A stretch of 10,263 nt of DNA from Chloroflexia bacterium (GTDB lineage: Bacteria; Chloroflexota; Chloroflexia; QHBQ01; JADMIH01). Location of the stretch: contig JAICKM010000196.1 of assembly GCA_025927935.1 (NCBI GenBank), forward strand, positions 1-10,263, given 5' to 3'. The notes below the pieces were generated by a model. It worked only from the letters and a program-made list of their open reading frames with translations. It ran no database searches and was not told the DNA's origin. Positions 1 through 7,480 of this stretch are shown here, piece after piece (position 1 is the stretch's first letter; every line of letters begins with the position of its first letter). The position numbers and the translations under genes were made by a program.

Positions 1-102
1 ATGACGCTGCTCGACGGCAAGAAGCAGCCGATGCATCTCGCGCCTGGGCGGGTGTGGTTCGAGATCCTGGGCGTCGGCAAAAAGCTCCAGATCGGGCAAT
101 AA
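1..102 (+). CDS. C-terminal end of a protein truncated by the window edge, possibly DUF3048 family
   Basis: An open frame runs from the left edge to a TAA at 100-102 and encodes 33 visible residues ending in GKKLQIGQ. The ATG at position 1 may be an internal methionine, since nothing upstream is visible. The motif LDGKKQPMHLAPGRVWFEIL resembles the closing segment of DUF3048 (YerB-like) lipoproteins, where a 'dGkp..L.pG.tWieil' pattern ends the domain. That assignment is from memory of the family pattern and is tentative. The gene converges on the minus-strand sugar operon and ends just before two hairpins that probably terminate both transcripts. It is probably unrelated to the sugar locus. 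Confidence 0.5.
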   Translation: MTLLDGKKQPMHLAPGRVWFEILGVGKKLQIGQ

Positions 103-121
103 CCCCGCTGCCCAGCAGGGG
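103..121 (+). terminator. Small GC-rich hairpin directly after the stop codon
   Basis: Immediately after the TAA at 100-102, CCCCGCTG (103-110) can pair with CAGC (113-116) and GGGG (118-121), with A117 bulged and a very short loop. No T tract follows. It could help end the rightward transcript together with the stronger hairpin at 135-176, but taken alone it is weak evidence for a terminator. Confidence 0.3.
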
Positions 122-134
122 CGGGGCAAGATGG

Positions 135-176
135 GAGCGCGGCAGGCTGGTGGGATCGTTCCACCCTGCCGCGCTC
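135..176. terminator. Strong hairpin between convergent genes, likely bidirectional terminator
   Basis: A perfect 11-bp stem is formed by GAGCGCGGCAG (135-145) and CTGCCGCGCTC (166-176). After a 3-nt bulge (146-148) the stem continues as GGTGGGA (149-155) with TTCCACC (159-165), including one G-T pair, around the loop TCG. It lies between the + strand gene ending at 102 and the minus-strand GH1 gene ending at 209, the expected place for a shared terminator. Neither side has a proper T tract, so termination efficiency is uncertain. A separate 14-base GC palindrome (185-198) lies between it and the GH1 stop codon. Confidence 0.6.
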
Positions 177-208
177 TCGCCTATGCGGGCCGGCCCGCGC
201 CGGCCTCG

Positions 209-1579
209 CTAAGGTGCCGCGGTTGTGCTGCGCGCCGCCAGAAACTGCTGGTACCAGCGCCCGCTATCCTTGACGATCCGCTGCTGGGTCGCGTAGTCCA
301 CGTAGACAATGCCGAAGCGCTGGCTGTAGCCGTGCCCCCACTCGAAGTTGTCGAGCAACGACCAGACAAAATAGCCCCGCAGCGGCACGCCATCGCGAAT
401 CGCCTGGGCGGCGGCCCGGAAGTGGCCCTGCAAGAAGGCGGTGCGCCGCTCATCATGCACGGCGCCATCGGTCTCTACCACATCGGCGAAGGCCACGCCG
501 TTCTCGGTGATATAGTAGGCGGGGAAGGTGTAATCGCGGTGGACGCGGTCTAGCAGCACGCGCAGCCCCTCCGGATAGACCTCCCAGCCCATCGTCGTGT
601 ACTCACCGGGCGGCGTGAGCGCCTCCAGCTCCAGCATGCCGTTGCCGGGCGCGTGGCGGACCACCGAGCGGGCATAGTAGTTGATACCCAGGAAGTCCAG
701 CGGCGCGGCAATCATCGCCAGGTCGCCTTCCTGCACCGGCAGGGTGGCCCCGCCGAGGAAGGCTTGCGCCGCCGCCGGATACGCGCCCCGGCGCAGCGGG
801 TCGAGGAACAGCCGATTCGAGTAGGTGTCCTGCCGCGCGGCGGCGGCCCGGTCCTCCGGCGAGTCGCTCGCCGGTTCCACCGGCGTCAGGTTCAACGTGA
901 TGCCGACCGGCGTGCCGGGGGTCGCCGCGCGCAGCCGGGGCACGGCCAGGCCGTGGGCCAGCAGCAGGTGATGGGTCACGCGCAGGGCCGTGGGCAGATC
1001 CTGGAAGCCGGGCGCGTGGCGGCCCTGCCAGTTGCCGACGAAGGCGACCACCCACGGTTCGTTGAGCGTGATCCAGGCCCGCACCCGGTCGCCGAGCCGG
1101 CGGGCCACCACTTCGGCGTAATCGGCGAAGGCCGGCGCCGTGTCGCGGTTGGCCCAGCCGCCCGCGTCCTGTAGCGCCTGCGGCAAGTCCCAATGGTAGA
1201 GGGTGACGAAGGGCTGGATGCCCGCGGCCAGCAGGCTGTCCACCAGCCGGTCATAGAAGTCGAGTCCGGCCTGGTTCACCGCGCCCCGTCCCGCTGGTAT
1301 GATCCGCGGCCAGGCCACCGAGAAGCGGTAGGCGTCGAGTCCCAGTTCGCGCATCAGAGCGATATCTTCTTGCCAGCGGTGGTAGTGATCGTCGGCGACA
1401 TCGCCGGTATCGCCATTCTTGGTCTTGCCGGACGTGTGGCTGAAGGTATCCCAGATGCTGGGACCCCGCCCATCCTCGCGCACGGCCCCTTCGATCTGAT
1501 AGGCCGCGGTGGCCGCGCCCCAGAGGAAGTCGGGCGGAAAGCCGGCCTGCTGGGGCGACATTAGCGTTGTCTCTGTCAT
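209..1579 (-). CDS. GH1 family beta-glucosidase (or related beta-glycosidase)
   Basis: This 456-residue protein is a full-length glycoside hydrolase family 1 enzyme with a (beta/alpha)8 barrel and retaining mechanism. The N-terminal signature FLWGAATAAYQIEG (residues 18-31) includes the sugar-contacting Q28. H129-W130 is in place. The acid/base is E174 in TLNEPW (171-176), and the nucleophile is E359 in YITENG (356-361). The aglycone and glycone motif SLLDNFEWGHGYSQRFG spans 407-423. There is no signal peptide, so it should be cytoplasmic. The start ATG is preceded by GAGGT at 1590-1586, 6 bases away. It is the last gene of the operon, 54 bases after the GH31 gene. Beta-glucosidase is the usual activity, but GH1 also contains beta-galactosidases, beta-xylosidases and beta-fucosidases, and residues alone do not settle specificity. 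Here it may trim beta-1,4-glucosyl units after alpha-xylose has been removed. Confidence 0.95.
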   Translation of the reverse strand: MTETTLMSPQQAGFPPDFLWGAATAAYQIEGAVREDGRGPSIWDTFSHTSGKTKNGDTGDVADDHYHRWQEDIALMRELGLDAYRFSVAWPRIIPAGRGAVNQAGLDFYDRLVDSLLAAGIQPFVTLYHWDLPQALQDAGGWANRDTAPAFADYAEVVARRLGDRVRAWITLNEPWVVAFVGNWQGRHAPGFQDLPTALRVTHHLLLAHGLAVPRLRAATPGTPVGITLNLTPVEPASDSPEDRAAAARQDTYSNRLFLDPLRRGAYPAAAQAFLGGATLPVQEGDLAMIAAPLDFLGINYYARSVVRHAPGNGMLELEALTPPGEYTTMGWEVYPEGLRVLLDRVHRDYTFPAYYITENGVAFADVVETDGAVHDERRTAFLQGHFRAAAQAIRDGVPLRGYFVWSLLDNFEWGHGYSQRFGIVYVDYATQQRIVKDSGRWYQQFLAARSTTAAP

Positions 1580-1633
1580 CGGTGGACCTCATAGGTAGGG
1601 GCGCCGGCGCAGCATATCTCCCGGCGCTCAGGC

Positions 1634-3958
1634 TTACGCCGCCGGCAATTGCACGGTCAGGCGACTTGTACCCTGCTCTGGGATCAATAACGTGCCCAGG
1701 GCCTCCGCTTGTACGCTGCCGCCTTCAATCGCCTGGGTCACGTTGACGCCGCGGAGCAGGATGCGCCAGGGGGTTGTTGCGCCCTGCACATCCACACGAA
1801 CGCGCCGGCCTTCCCGGCGCACCACGGCGCTGAGCGCGGCTGTGTTCTCCGCGCCGGGCACGCGCACCTCGCGCGTGGCGCCGTCTTCCAACTCGAAGAC
1901 GTGGAACGTCACGCCCTCGGCATAGTCGTAGTCGGGCCGCTGCTCGTTGGCGCCCACCGGGATGACTGTGTTGGGCCGCACCATCAGCGGTAGGCTCATA
2001 TAGTCATGTGTCTCGCGCCGCCAGCGTTCGCCCGCGATGACCTCACCGGTCAGGAAGTTGGTCCAGCGCCCGGCGGGCAGATAGTAATCCACGACGCCAT
2101 CGGGCCGGAAAATCGGCGCGACCAGCAGCGAATCGCCCAGCATGTATTGGCGGTCGAGATAGTCGCAGGTGGGATCATCCGGAAATTCCAGCAGCATGGC
2201 GCGCATGACCGGTACGCCCGCCTGGTGCGCTTCGCGGGCCGCGCCGTATAAATAGGGCATCAGCCGGCACTTGAGGTTGGTGAAGTGGCGCAGCACGTCA
2301 ACTGCCTCTTCGTCGAACATCCAGGGCACGCGGTAGGACTGGCTGCCGTGCAGGCGGCTATGCGACGAGAGGAGGCCGAAGGCGCACCAGCGCTTGTAGA
2401 GATCGGGCGTCGCTGTCTGCTCAAACCCGCCGATGTCGTGGCTCCAGAAGCCGAAGCCCGACAGGGTCAGCGAGAGACCCCCGCGCAGGCTCTCGGCCAT
2501 CGACTCGAACGTGGCGGTGTTGTCACCGCCCCAATGGACCGGGAATTTCTGCCCGCCTGTCGTGGCCGACCGTGCAAAGACGACAGCCTCGCCGGGACCG
2601 CGCTTTTCTTCCAGTACGTCAAATACGACCTGGTTATACAGGTACGCGTAGTAGTTGTGCATCTTGAGCGGGTCGGAGCCGTCGAACCAGACCACCTCGG
2701 TCGGGATGCGCTCGCCAAAGTCGGTCTTGAAGCAATCCACGCCCATATCGAGCAGGGCGCGCAGCTTGTCGCCGTACCATTGGCGGGCGGCGGGGTTGGT
2801 GAAATCGACCAGGCCCATACCCGCCTGCCACTTGTCCCACTGCCACACGTCGCCGTTGGGCCGCTTCACCAGGTAGCCCCCGGCCTGGCCCTCCTCGAAC
2901 ATCACCGACTGCTGGGCAATGTAAGGATTGATCCAGAGGCAGATACGCAATCCCCGCTCCTTCAGCCGCCCTAACATCGCCGCCGGATCGGGGAAGACGC
3001 GCTCGTCCCACAGGAAATCGACCCAATGGAACTCGCGCATCCAGAAGCAGTCGAAGTGGAAGACGCTCAGCGGCAGGTCGCGGTCGGCCATGCCCTGAAT
3101 AAAGCTCGTGACGGTCGTCTCGTCGTAGCTGGTGGTAAACGAAGTGGTCAGCCAGAGGCCGAACGACCAGGGCGGGGGTAGGGCAGGGCGCCCGGTCAGC
3201 GCCGTGTAGCGTTGCAACACCTCTTTGGGCGACGGGCCGTAGATGAGGAAGTAGTCCAGCTCCTCGCCGGGTACGCTGAACTGGACCCGCTCCACTTTCT
3301 CAGACGCCACTTCGAGCGAGACGCGCTCCGGGTGATTGATAAAGACGCCGTAGCCGCGATTGGTCAGGTAGAAGGGCACGTTCTTGTACGCCTGCTCGCT
3401 GGCCGTGCCGCCGTCCTCGTTCCACAGATCGACCACCTGGCCGTTCTTGACGAAGGGGGTGAAGCGCTCGCCCAGGCCGTAGACGCACTCGCCCACGCCC
3501 AGATTGAGTTGCTCGACCATGAAGCGGCCGTCAGGCGTATCCATGAAACCCATGGCCCGCCACCCGCTGCTGGTGATCACCCGGTCGCCGTCCCTGAACT
3601 CGACAAGCCAGTTGCCTTTTGCCACGCGCGCCGTCAGTTGGCCGCTGGTCAGCGTCGCGGCGTCCTCAGCGTCGGTGATCGCCACTTCATGGGCCGGCTG
3701 CGCCTCTAAGGCAAAAGCGGGCCGGCGTGGTTGCCCGCCTTTGAAATGGTAGATCTGCACGCGGATGACGTTCGCCATGGGCGAGGAAAAGCGCACCGTG
3801 ATCAGCGGCGTGTTAAGGGTGGCGCCGCGGGTGACCACCGGCTTGGTTGGGGCGTACAATGTCAGCGCGTCCGCCGCGACCGTTATCTCGTAGGCTTCAG
3901 CCGGCCAATGGGCCGTCACCTCCGGCCGTATATGCCAGTATCCATCGGTAAATTTCAT
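1634..3958 (-). CDS. yicI: GH31 alpha-xylosidase, YicI type
   Basis: This 774-residue protein matches Escherichia coli YicI (about 772 residues) along its whole length, from the opening MKFTDGYWHIRP to the C-terminal beta domains. YicI hydrolyses terminal alpha-1,6-linked xylose, for example in isoprimeverose, with retention. The catalytic nucleophile is D413 in KTDFGERIP (411-419) and the acid/base is D479 in HWGGD (475-479). The residues that give YicI xyloside preference over glucoside are also present: F274 (TTSFTT), C304-F305 (DCFW), W342 (LWINPY) and K411, each three positions below the YicI numbering. No signal peptide is seen, so it is cytoplasmic. Its ATG directly abuts the TAA of the upstream permease gene with no gap, and GGGGAG about 10 bases upstream lies inside that gene, which points to translational coupling. 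Alpha-xylosidase is much more likely than alpha-glucosidase. Confidence 0.96.
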   Translation of the reverse strand: MKFTDGYWHIRPEVTAHWPAEAYEITVAADALTLYAPTKPVVTRGATLNTPLITVRFSSPMANVIRVQIYHFKGGQPRRPAFALEAQPAHEVAITDAEDAATLTSGQLTARVAKGNWLVEFRDGDRVITSSGWRAMGFMDTPDGRFMVEQLNLGVGECVYGLGERFTPFVKNGQVVDLWNEDGGTASEQAYKNVPFYLTNRGYGVFINHPERVSLEVASEKVERVQFSVPGEELDYFLIYGPSPKEVLQRYTALTGRPALPPPWSFGLWLTTSFTTSYDETTVTSFIQGMADRDLPLSVFHFDCFWMREFHWVDFLWDERVFPDPAAMLGRLKERGLRICLWINPYIAQQSVMFEEGQAGGYLVKRPNGDVWQWDKWQAGMGLVDFTNPAARQWYGDKLRALLDMGVDCFKTDFGERIPTEVVWFDGSDPLKMHNYYAYLYNQVVFDVLEEKRGPGEAVVFARSATTGGQKFPVHWGGDNTATFESMAESLRGGLSLTLSGFGFWSHDIGGFEQTATPDLYKRWCAFGLLSSHSRLHGSQSYRVPWMFDEEAVDVLRHFTNLKCRLMPYLYGAAREAHQAGVPVMRAMLLEFPDDPTCDYLDRQYMLGDSLLVAPIFRPDGVVDYYLPAGRWTNFLTGEVIAGERWRRETHDYMSLPLMVRPNTVIPVGANEQRPDYDYAEGVTFHVFELEDGATREVRVPGAENTAALSAVVRREGRRVRVDVQGATTPWRILLRGVNVTQAIEGGSVQAEALGTLLIPEQGTSRLTVQLPAA

Positions 3959-4840
3959 TTATTTGATACTCCCCACGGCCACGCCGCGCGTGAGCGTCCG
4001 TTGGAAAATGATGAAGAAGATGATGCACGGCAGGATGCCGAGCAACGACGCCGCGGCCTGCGTCGTGATGACGGAGCCGTGTTCGCCCTGGGCCGACAGC
4101 ACGGCCAGGGGCACCGTCTGCTTCGCGTTCGAGATCAGGAAGATCAGGGGCAGGAAGAAATCGTTCCAGGTCCAGATGAAGAAAAACACGAACAGCACGG
4201 ACAGCGACGGCATGCTGAGGGGCACGACGACGCGTGAGAGCAGTTGCAGCTTCGTGGCGCCGTCTAGCCTGGCCGCTTCCAGCAACTCTTTCGGGAACGA
4301 GTTGAGCACCGTGGTCATCAGGTAGGTGCCGAAGGCGCTATGGAGCGTCGCGGTGATCAGGATGACCGACAACTGCGTATCATAGAGATGAATCGCCTTG
4401 AAGAGATAGTACAAGGGGTAGATCAGCGCCTCCGTCGGCAGCGTGATCGCCAGCAGGAAGAACGACAGGAAGACGGCCCGCCCGCGGATCTTGCCGATGG
4501 CGATGGCAAAGGCGTTGAACAACGACAGGACCGTCGCCAGCACCGCGGTGCCGATACTGATGACGGCGCTGTTCAACAACTTGACCGGGTAGTCGGTGCT
4601 GCGCCAGGTGCTGGTGAGCACGTCGAAATTGAGGCTCTGCGGCAGAGCAAACGGCCCGTTGGTCGAGTACTCGGCTTCGGTCTTGAAGGAACTAAGCACG
4701 ACCAGCAGCAGGGGGAACAGCATCACCAGCAGCAGCAGGGCCAGCAACACCAGCGGAACCCAGGCGGTCAGGCGCCGGAGCATACTGGGAGGGGCAACCT
4801 GGATGCCCGCGGGCATAGTTGTGGTAGCCATATCAGGCAT
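3959..4840 (-). CDS. ABC sugar transporter permease, MalG type (CUT1)
   Basis: This 293-residue inner-membrane protein has about six hydrophobic segments. The first is at residues 26-50 and the last near 265-280. The cytoplasmic EAA loop, which docks to the ATPase, is ELLEAARLDGATKLQLL, continuing to VPLSMP (185-211). The WNDFFLPLIFL segment and the ending LTRGVAVGSIK are typical of MalG-like subunits. It would form the translocation pore with the MalF-like partner. The start is ambiguous. The ATG at 4840 overlaps the upstream stop by 8 bases and has AGGAGG only 3 bases away. The ATG at 4831 begins 1 base after that stop and is 12 bases from the same site. Either way translation is coupled to the upstream gene. 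The substrate cannot be read from the permease; it is inferred from the adjacent GH31 gene. Confidence 0.94.
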   Translation of the reverse strand: MPDMATTTMPAGIQVAPPSMLRRLTAWVPLVLLALLLLVMLFPLLLVVLSSFKTEAEYSTNGPFALPQSLNFDVLTSTWRSTDYPVKLLNSAVISIGTAVLATVLSLFNAFAIAIGKIRGRAVFLSFFLLAITLPTEALIYPLYYLFKAIHLYDTQLSVILITATLHSAFGTYLMTTVLNSFPKELLEAARLDGATKLQLLSRVVVPLSMPSLSVLFVFFFIWTWNDFFLPLIFLISNAKQTVPLAVLSAQGEHGSVITTQAAASLLGILPCIIFFIIFQRTLTRGVAVGSIK

Positions 4841-5807
4841 TCTCCTCCTGCCGCGTTTGCACGCGGATATAGACCACGGCGATCGCCATGACGATGAGTG
4901 TCAGGACGGTCGCCATCGTCGCCCCGTAGCCGACATTGGCGTTCTGGAAGAAGTTCTTGTAGGAGAAATACGAGGCAACCATGGTCGCGTTGCCTGGCCC
5001 GCCGCGGGTCATGGCGTAAATCGGCCCGAAGGTCTTCAGCGCGTTGATCGTGGTCGTCAGCACCACCACGTAGATTTCCGGGCGCAGCAGCGGGACGGTG
5101 ATCCGGTAGAACCGCTGCAGCCAGGTCGCCCCATCGATGGCCGCCGCTTCGTACACTTCAGGGTCGATGCGCTGCATGCCGGACATGAAGAGGACCAGCG
5201 GATAGCCGATCTGGAACCAGATCAGCATCAGCATGACCGAGGGCAGCGCCCAGGTGCTGTCGCCCAGCCAGTTCTGCCGCAAGCCGGGCAGCCCGATGGC
5301 GCTCAGCATGGTATTGATCGCCCCGGAGTTGGGGTTGTAGATCCAGGTCCACACCAGGGCGGCCACGACCACCGGCAGGATCTGCGGCAGGTAGAACCCG
5401 GAGCGGAAGAAGGTGGTCACACCGTTGCCGAAGCGTTTCGCGATGTAATCGAACAACGCGGCGGCCAGGATCAGCCCGATAATCGTCGGGATGATGACCA
5501 TGGCGACAATGAGGTAGAGGTTGTTGCGGAACGAAGTCCAGAAGATGGTATCACCCAGCGCCTTGCTGTAGTTGGTGAGTCCGATCCAGACGGGCGTGCC
5601 GACCCCTGTCCAGCGGGTGAAACTGATGCCGAAATTGGCGAGGACAGGCAGCACGATCAGGATCAAGAAGGCGAGCAGACCCGGCACCAGGAACAGCGCA
5701 TAGCCCCAGTCGATCCCCGATCGCCGGCGGTCCCCGCTCACCGCGACAGTGGTCGCGGCGGCGGGGCCGGCGCGGCCCTCGGTGACGGCGATAGCTTTGT
5801 TTGCCAT
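4833..5807 (-). CDS. ABC sugar transporter permease, MalF/UgpA type (CUT1)
   Basis: This 324-residue inner-membrane protein begins with about 33 polar residues, followed by hydrophobic segments near 36-58, 97-119, 136-156, 188-210, 246-262 and 297-315. The EAA loop VYEAAAIDGATWLQRF, continuing to VPLLRP, spans 218-243 and matches MalF-type permeases. The conserved MTRGGPGNATMVASYF stretch (266-281) is also typical of sugar permeases of the carbohydrate uptake-1 family. The ATG at 5807 is preceded by GGAGGG (5820-5815) with a 7-base gap, a good ribosome binding site. It pairs with the MalG-like gene, which overlaps its 3' end. No ATPase gene accompanies the two permeases, so a shared MsmK/UgpC-like ATPase encoded elsewhere is expected. 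Confidence 0.95.
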   Translation of the reverse strand: MANKAIAVTEGRAGPAAATTVAVSGDRRRSGIDWGYALFLVPGLLAFLILIVLPVLANFGISFTRWTGVGTPVWIGLTNYSKALGDTIFWTSFRNNLYLIVAMVIIPTIIGLILAAALFDYIAKRFGNGVTTFFRSGFYLPQILPVVVAALVWTWIYNPNSGAINTMLSAIGLPGLRQNWLGDSTWALPSVMLMLIWFQIGYPLVLFMSGMQRIDPEVYEAAAIDGATWLQRFYRITVPLLRPEIYVVVLTTTINALKTFGPIYAMTRGGPGNATMVASYFSYKNFFQNANVGYGATMATVLTLIVMAIAVVYIRVQTRQEENA

Positions 5808-5832
5808 AGCGTTTCCCTCCAGGGTGGCGCCA

Positions 5833-5875
5833 TCGGCCGCCGGCGGTCCACGCTGTTTCGACCACCGGCGGCCGA
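5833..5875 (-). terminator. Intercistronic stem-loop between binding-protein and permease genes
   Basis: TCGGCCGCCGGCGG (5833-5846) pairs with CCACCGGCGGCCGA (5862-5875) in 13 of 14 positions. Two more pairs (T5847-A5861, C5848-G5860) close an 11-base loop. The element fills most of the 85-base gap between the binding-protein stop at 5893 and the MalF-like start at 5807. No T tract follows it on the minus strand, so it is more likely a partial terminator or an mRNA 3'-end stabiliser than a full stop. Such hairpins after binding-protein genes often let the binding protein be made in excess of its permeases. That role is an inference here. Confidence 0.6.
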
Positions 5876-5892
5876 CGCCTAACCGCGTATGC

Positions 5893-7380
5893 TTACGGTA
5901 GCGACGACTTGTATTCCTTCCACGGCGCGGCGATCTGGTCCAGCACCGTATTCACCGGCTTCTTCTTCGTGACCAACTCCTGGAGACTGCCGACCAGGGT
6001 GTCCATGTAGCCGGGCGCCGGCCAGTCAGGATAGAACGCCAGACCGTCGTTCTTCAAAATCGTGTTGAACGCCTGGTTCAGATCCTTGACGTGCTGATCG
6101 GTGATCTGGGAAAGGTCGGCGTTGATCGGAATACCGCCGGCGTTCGCCATGGCCGTCTGGGCTTTGGTGCCCAGGGTGATGTCGAGGAAATCGTAGGCCA
6201 GGTCCTTGTTTGCCGCATTCTGGGGCACGGCCAGCAGGTTGCCGCCCGACCCGGTATTGAGCTTCTTGCCCGGCATCGGGAAGAGGCCCCACTGGAAGTC
6301 TTTGATCGTGGTCAGGAAGGCGCCGAAGTTCCAGCTTCCGCCGATGAAAATCGGATACTTGCCCTGCTCAAACGCGGACACCGCATCGTTGGCCGTCACG
6401 CCGGTGGCGTTGGCCGAGTAGTAGCCCTTGCCGAACTCGTCCAACAGTTCCTGGGACGCGTAGGTAAATTCCGGCCCCTGGAAGTTGACATCGTTGGCGA
6501 AGGTCATATAGTTGGTGACGAAGTTGCGGTCGGCTTTGTAGAGCGCCAATTCGTACCAGTTCTGCGAGATCGGGTACTCGGCGGCGCCCAGGGAGATCGG
6601 TGTGATCTTGTTCTTGACAAATGTATCGCAGGCCGCGGTGAATTCCTCGAAGGTGGTCGGCACTTTGATGCCGTACTTGTCGAACATGTCCTTGTTGTAG
6701 TAGACCATGACGAACTCGCCGTAGGTCGTAACGCCATAGAGCTTGCCGGAGCCCATGATGCCGCGATCATCATAGCGGCTGGTTGTCTGGAGACTGGTGT
6801 TCAGGATCTTGTCCCAGCCGCGCTGGGTGGCGACATCGGTCAGGTCGGTCAGTAGCCCCTGTTTGGCGTACAGCCCGGCGGTGGCGTTGCCCTTGTTGAC
6901 CTCCATGACGTCGGGCACATCGCTGGAGTTCAGGATCATCTGCGCGGTCTGCTGGATCTGGTTGAAGGTCTTCAACTCGAACTGCACCTTGACATCGGGG
7001 TGCTTGGCGGCGAATTCTTGCATCGCCTCGTTCCAGGAGGCGCCCATAGGATCGTCCGCCGGTTCATAGTGCCAGATCTTGAACACTTTGGACGCGGATG
7101 CGTTCAACACCGCGGGGCTGGCGGTGGGGGTCACCCCCGCCGCCGCGCCGCCGGCGGCGGGGGCGGTCGTCGCGGTTGCCTCACCGCCCGCCGCCGCGGG
7201 GGCGGTCGTCGCGGTTGCCTCGCCGCCCGCCGCGGGGGCGGTCGTCGCGGTTGCCTCGCCGCCGGTGGCGCCACCTCCCGTGGTCGTCGTCGGCGCCGCC
7301 TCGCCACCGCAGGCCGCCAGCACGACCATCATGATGCCCACCATCAGAATGCTCGCCAGTTTCGCTAATCCCTTATACAT
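5893..7380 (-). CDS. ABC transporter sugar-binding lipoprotein (family 1 solute-binding protein)
   Basis: This protein (495 residues from the chosen start) captures the sugar outside the membrane and delivers it to the two permeases encoded downstream. Residues 1-23 form a lipoprotein signal peptide: positive N terminus, hydrophobic core and lipobox LAAC, with C24 as the lipidated cysteine. Residues 25-90 are a low-complexity linker with three copies of GGEATATTAPAA. The mature domain starts near residue 98 (KVFKIWHYEP). It carries family 1 binding-protein hallmarks such as SSDVPDVMEVNKG and YGVTTYGEFVMVYYNKDMFDKYGI. The ATG at 7380 is preferred over the ATG at 7401 because AAGGAGG (7392-7386) sits 5 bases upstream and the signal peptide then begins properly with MYKG. 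The gene is the second in the operon, 100 bases after the regulator. The ligand is unknown. A xylose-containing oligosaccharide is inferred from the neighbouring GH31 gene. Confidence 0.94.
   Translation of the reverse strand: MYKGLAKLASILMVGIMMVVLAACGGEAAPTTTTGGGATGGEATATTAPAAGGEATATTAPAAAGGEATATTAPAAGGAAAGVTPTASPAVLNASASKVFKIWHYEPADDPMGASWNEAMQEFAAKHPDVKVQFELKTFNQIQQTAQMILNSSDVPDVMEVNKGNATAGLYAKQGLLTDLTDVATQRGWDKILNTSLQTTSRYDDRGIMGSGKLYGVTTYGEFVMVYYNKDMFDKYGIKVPTTFEEFTAACDTFVKNKITPISLGAAEYPISQNWYELALYKADRNFVTNYMTFANDVNFQGPEFTYASQELLDEFGKGYYSANATGVTANDAVSAFEQGKYPIFIGGSWNFGAFLTTIKDFQWGLFPMPGKKLNTGSGGNLLAVPQNAANKDLAYDFLDITLGTKAQTAMANAGGIPINADLSQITDQHVKDLNQAFNTILKNDGLAFYPDWPAPGYMDTLVGSLQELVTKKKPVNTVLDQIAAPWKEYKSSLP
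7153..7263 (-). repeat. In-frame minisatellite encoding the lipoprotein linker
   Basis: Three near-identical tandem units of 36, 39 and 36 bases lie inside the binding-protein gene. Each encodes GGEATATTAPAA, and the middle one carries one extra alanine codon. The DNA copies share a GC-rich core containing GCGGTCGTCGCGGTTGCCTC on the + strand. Such a repeat can expand or contract by slippage without breaking the frame, changing the tether length between the lipid anchor and the binding domain. Thr/Ala/Gly-rich tethers are common in Chloroflexota lipoproteins. Confidence 0.85.
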
Positions 7381-7430
7381 CGGTTCCTCCTTCTGGTCCA
7401 TGTCGAATAGCGTCCTGCCGGTGGTTGGCC

Positions 7431-7455
7431 CTGAGGCCCGCGCCGGCTACCTCAG
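7431..7455 (-). other. Modest hairpin in the gap between regulator and binding-protein genes
   Basis: CTGAGG (7431-7436) and CCTCAG (7450-7455) form a perfect 6-bp stem around a 13-base GC-rich loop, in the 100-base space between the regulator stop codon (7481) and the binding-protein start (7380). Alternative pairing of GCCGG (7417-7421) with CCGGC (7443-7447) is also possible. I see no clear second promoter or AAGCGCTT operator in this gap, so the transporter genes are probably read from the promoter upstream of the regulator. The hairpin may adjust the ratio of regulator to transporter message, but the evidence is slight. Confidence 0.3.
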
Positions 7456-7480
7456 ATCGGGCGGCGTGCCGGTATTATCC

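Noticed and set aside
185..198. GC-only palindrome GCGGGCCGGCCCGC as a possible protein site
   Set aside because: It lies in a very GC-rich gap beside a terminator hairpin, where such palindromes arise easily, and nothing else supports a function.
4596..5882. A 428-codon open frame on the + strand, opposite the two permease genes
   Set aside because: It lies antisense to clear membrane-protein genes. Its translation is rich in Asp, His, Gln, Arg and Gly with no recognisable domain, as expected for a GC-rich shadow frame.
7381..7401. Longer N terminus of the sugar-binding lipoprotein starting at the ATG at 7401
   Set aside because: It would add the charged residues MDQKEEP before the signal peptide. 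The ATG at 7380 has AAGGAGG 5 bases upstream and gives a normal lipoprotein signal.
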